DNA from: Marinosulfonomonas sp.
GTDB lineage: Bacteria > Pseudomonadota > Alphaproteobacteria > Rhodobacterales > Rhodobacteraceae
Assembly: GCA_022712735.1 (NCBI GenBank)
Contig: JAFLKA010000417.1
Coordinates: 1-6,537, forward strand
DNA length: 6,537 nucleotides
Direction: 5' to 3'
In this document: in pieces, positions 5,955 through 6,537 of the stretch
Numbering within the stretch: position 1 is the stretch's first letter
How the letters are laid out: each line of letters begins with the position of its first letter
The notes under the pieces: model-generated
What the model was told of the DNA's origin: nothing
Databases searched by the model: none
What the model saw: the letters and a program-made list of their open reading frames with translations, nothing else
Position numbers and translations under genes: made by a program

Positions 5955-6537
5955 CTATATTGGTTCAATAGTTTGCGCAGGCGTGGACAACGAAATGCTT
6001 CCAGTCGTAAAATCCGCAACCGGCACCTTGAGGGCTTGTGATCCGGTTGCAGTTTGTTCCATTTTGGCAATGGGTTCAGGAACCACCGATACACCAGTAT
6101 ACCAGACCTTATGAGCCGACCCAGTATCCGGGAAGGCTAAATACCCGCCAGCTCGGTTGGAGTAATTTGGCAACCAGAACGGTTTCACAGTAGTAGTACC
6201 GGGTGGGAAGTTATTTGTTACATTGCCACCTGAATAATCAATGCCGCCCATATAGCTCTGACTATGGTACCAGCGGTCGGTTTCTGCAAGAATAGTTCCG
6301 CTATAAAATGAGTACTTATAGCTCCCACCATTTGAACTATTGGCTAGATTCGTTCCGCTTGGCCAAGTCCCCGAAGGATCGCCCGGATTTCCAAGACTGG
6401 CGGGCCAAGGCGCTTTTAGCGTCACCGTATTGGCCGTTTTGTCCACTTGGCCAAGGTCAAACAGATCAAAGGCTACAATCCGGCTATAATGACTATAGGC
6501 TTGGCCACCACTGTTACGGTATCCAAAAACGATTATT
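5955..6537 (-). CDS. Unrecognised Gly/Ser/Asn/aromatic-rich protein, C-terminal part
   Basis: The frame is open from the right edge down to TAG at 5957-5955, giving at least 194 residues; the true start is outside the window. The GTG at 6446 is not a likely start, because the frame continues upstream through V-F-G-Y-R-N-S-G-G-Q and I-V-A-F-D-L-F-D-L-G. The sequence is rich in Gly, Ser, Thr, Asn, Trp and Tyr, poor in charge, and probably all beta. Stretches include P-W-P-A-S-L-G-N-P-G, the segment T-D-R-W-Y-H-S-Q-S-Y, and F-P-P-G-T-T-T-V-K-P-F-W-L-P-N-Y. No Cys, membrane helix or catalytic motif is visible. The style resembles tail-fibre or extracellular beta-domain proteins, but that is an impression, not a family match. 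Codon use looks normal. It converges on the kinase gene, so it need not belong to the EPS operon. Confidence 0.75.
   Translation of the reverse strand, partial: IIVFGYRNSGGQAYSHYSRIVAFDLFDLGQVDKTANTVTLKAPWPASLGNPGDPSGTWPSGTNLANSSNGGSYKYSFYSGTILAETDRWYHSQSYMGGIDYSGGNVTNNFPPGTTTVKPFWLPNYSNRAGGYLAFPDTGSAHKVWYTGVSVVPEPIAKMEQTATGSQALKVPVADFTTGSISLSTPAQTIEPI

Noticed and set aside
5916..6041. 41-codon plus-strand frame starting MTENLGALQIDIALYWF
   Set aside because: Most of it is antisense to the right-hand gene, its ribosome site (CAGG at four bases) is weak, and I recognise no family. The resemblance to a transposase start is too vague to use.
1..6537. CRISPR array, tRNA, rRNA or insertion sequence
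   Set aside because: I found no regularly spaced repeats, no cloverleaf-like sequence and no terminal inverted repeats with a transposase frame.

Overview
The window looks like part of an exopolysaccharide (EPS) or capsule locus of an alphaproteobacterium, most likely of the Rhodobacterales. This placement rests on the YjbH/YjbF lipoprotein pair, on a polysaccharide co-polymerase fused to a BY-kinase whose tail is YGxYG-rich, and on moderate GC. It is an inference from protein style, not from a marker gene.

Layout, left to right. (1) 1-284, minus: start of a GfcB/YjbF-type outer-membrane lipoprotein that runs off the left edge. (2) 281-2479, minus: a YjbH-family exopolysaccharide protein with a signal peptide and two barrel-like regions. 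Its stop overlaps the lipoprotein start as ATGA, so the two form a coupled operon. A good Shine-Dalgarno sequence favours a GTG start at 2479 over the longer open frame. (3) 2480-2659: leader with a plausible promoter; a weak terminator sits at the end of the gene before it. (4) 2660-3439, minus: a PPP-type metallophosphoesterase with all the classic metal-binding motifs. (5) 3440-3625: divergent regulatory region with overlapping -10 elements on the two strands. It also holds a 28-codon upstream ORF (3547-3633) with its own ribosome binding site, which overlaps the start of the next gene by 8 bases. (6) 3626-5776, plus: a Wzc/ExoP-like co-polymerase and tyrosine autokinase with a seven-tyrosine tail. 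(7) 5777-5954: convergent intergenic region with a terminator-like palindrome, inverted repeats and a near-exact short duplication of the kinase stop region. (8) 5955-6537, minus: the C-terminal part of a Gly/Ser/Asn/Trp/Tyr-rich protein that I cannot assign; it is cut by the right edge.

How the genes may work together: the co-polymerase/kinase would control chain length and export by cycles of tyrosine phosphorylation. YjbH and YjbF would act in the outer membrane and periplasm on the same polymer. The phosphatase, read from the opposite side of the shared promoter region, is a candidate for resetting the kinase or another regulator. No Wza-type exporter, glycosyltransferase or low-molecular-weight tyrosine phosphatase is inside the window. 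The points most worth a second look are the kinase/PPP-phosphatase pairing, the overlapping leader ORF, and the repeat-rich convergent spacer.
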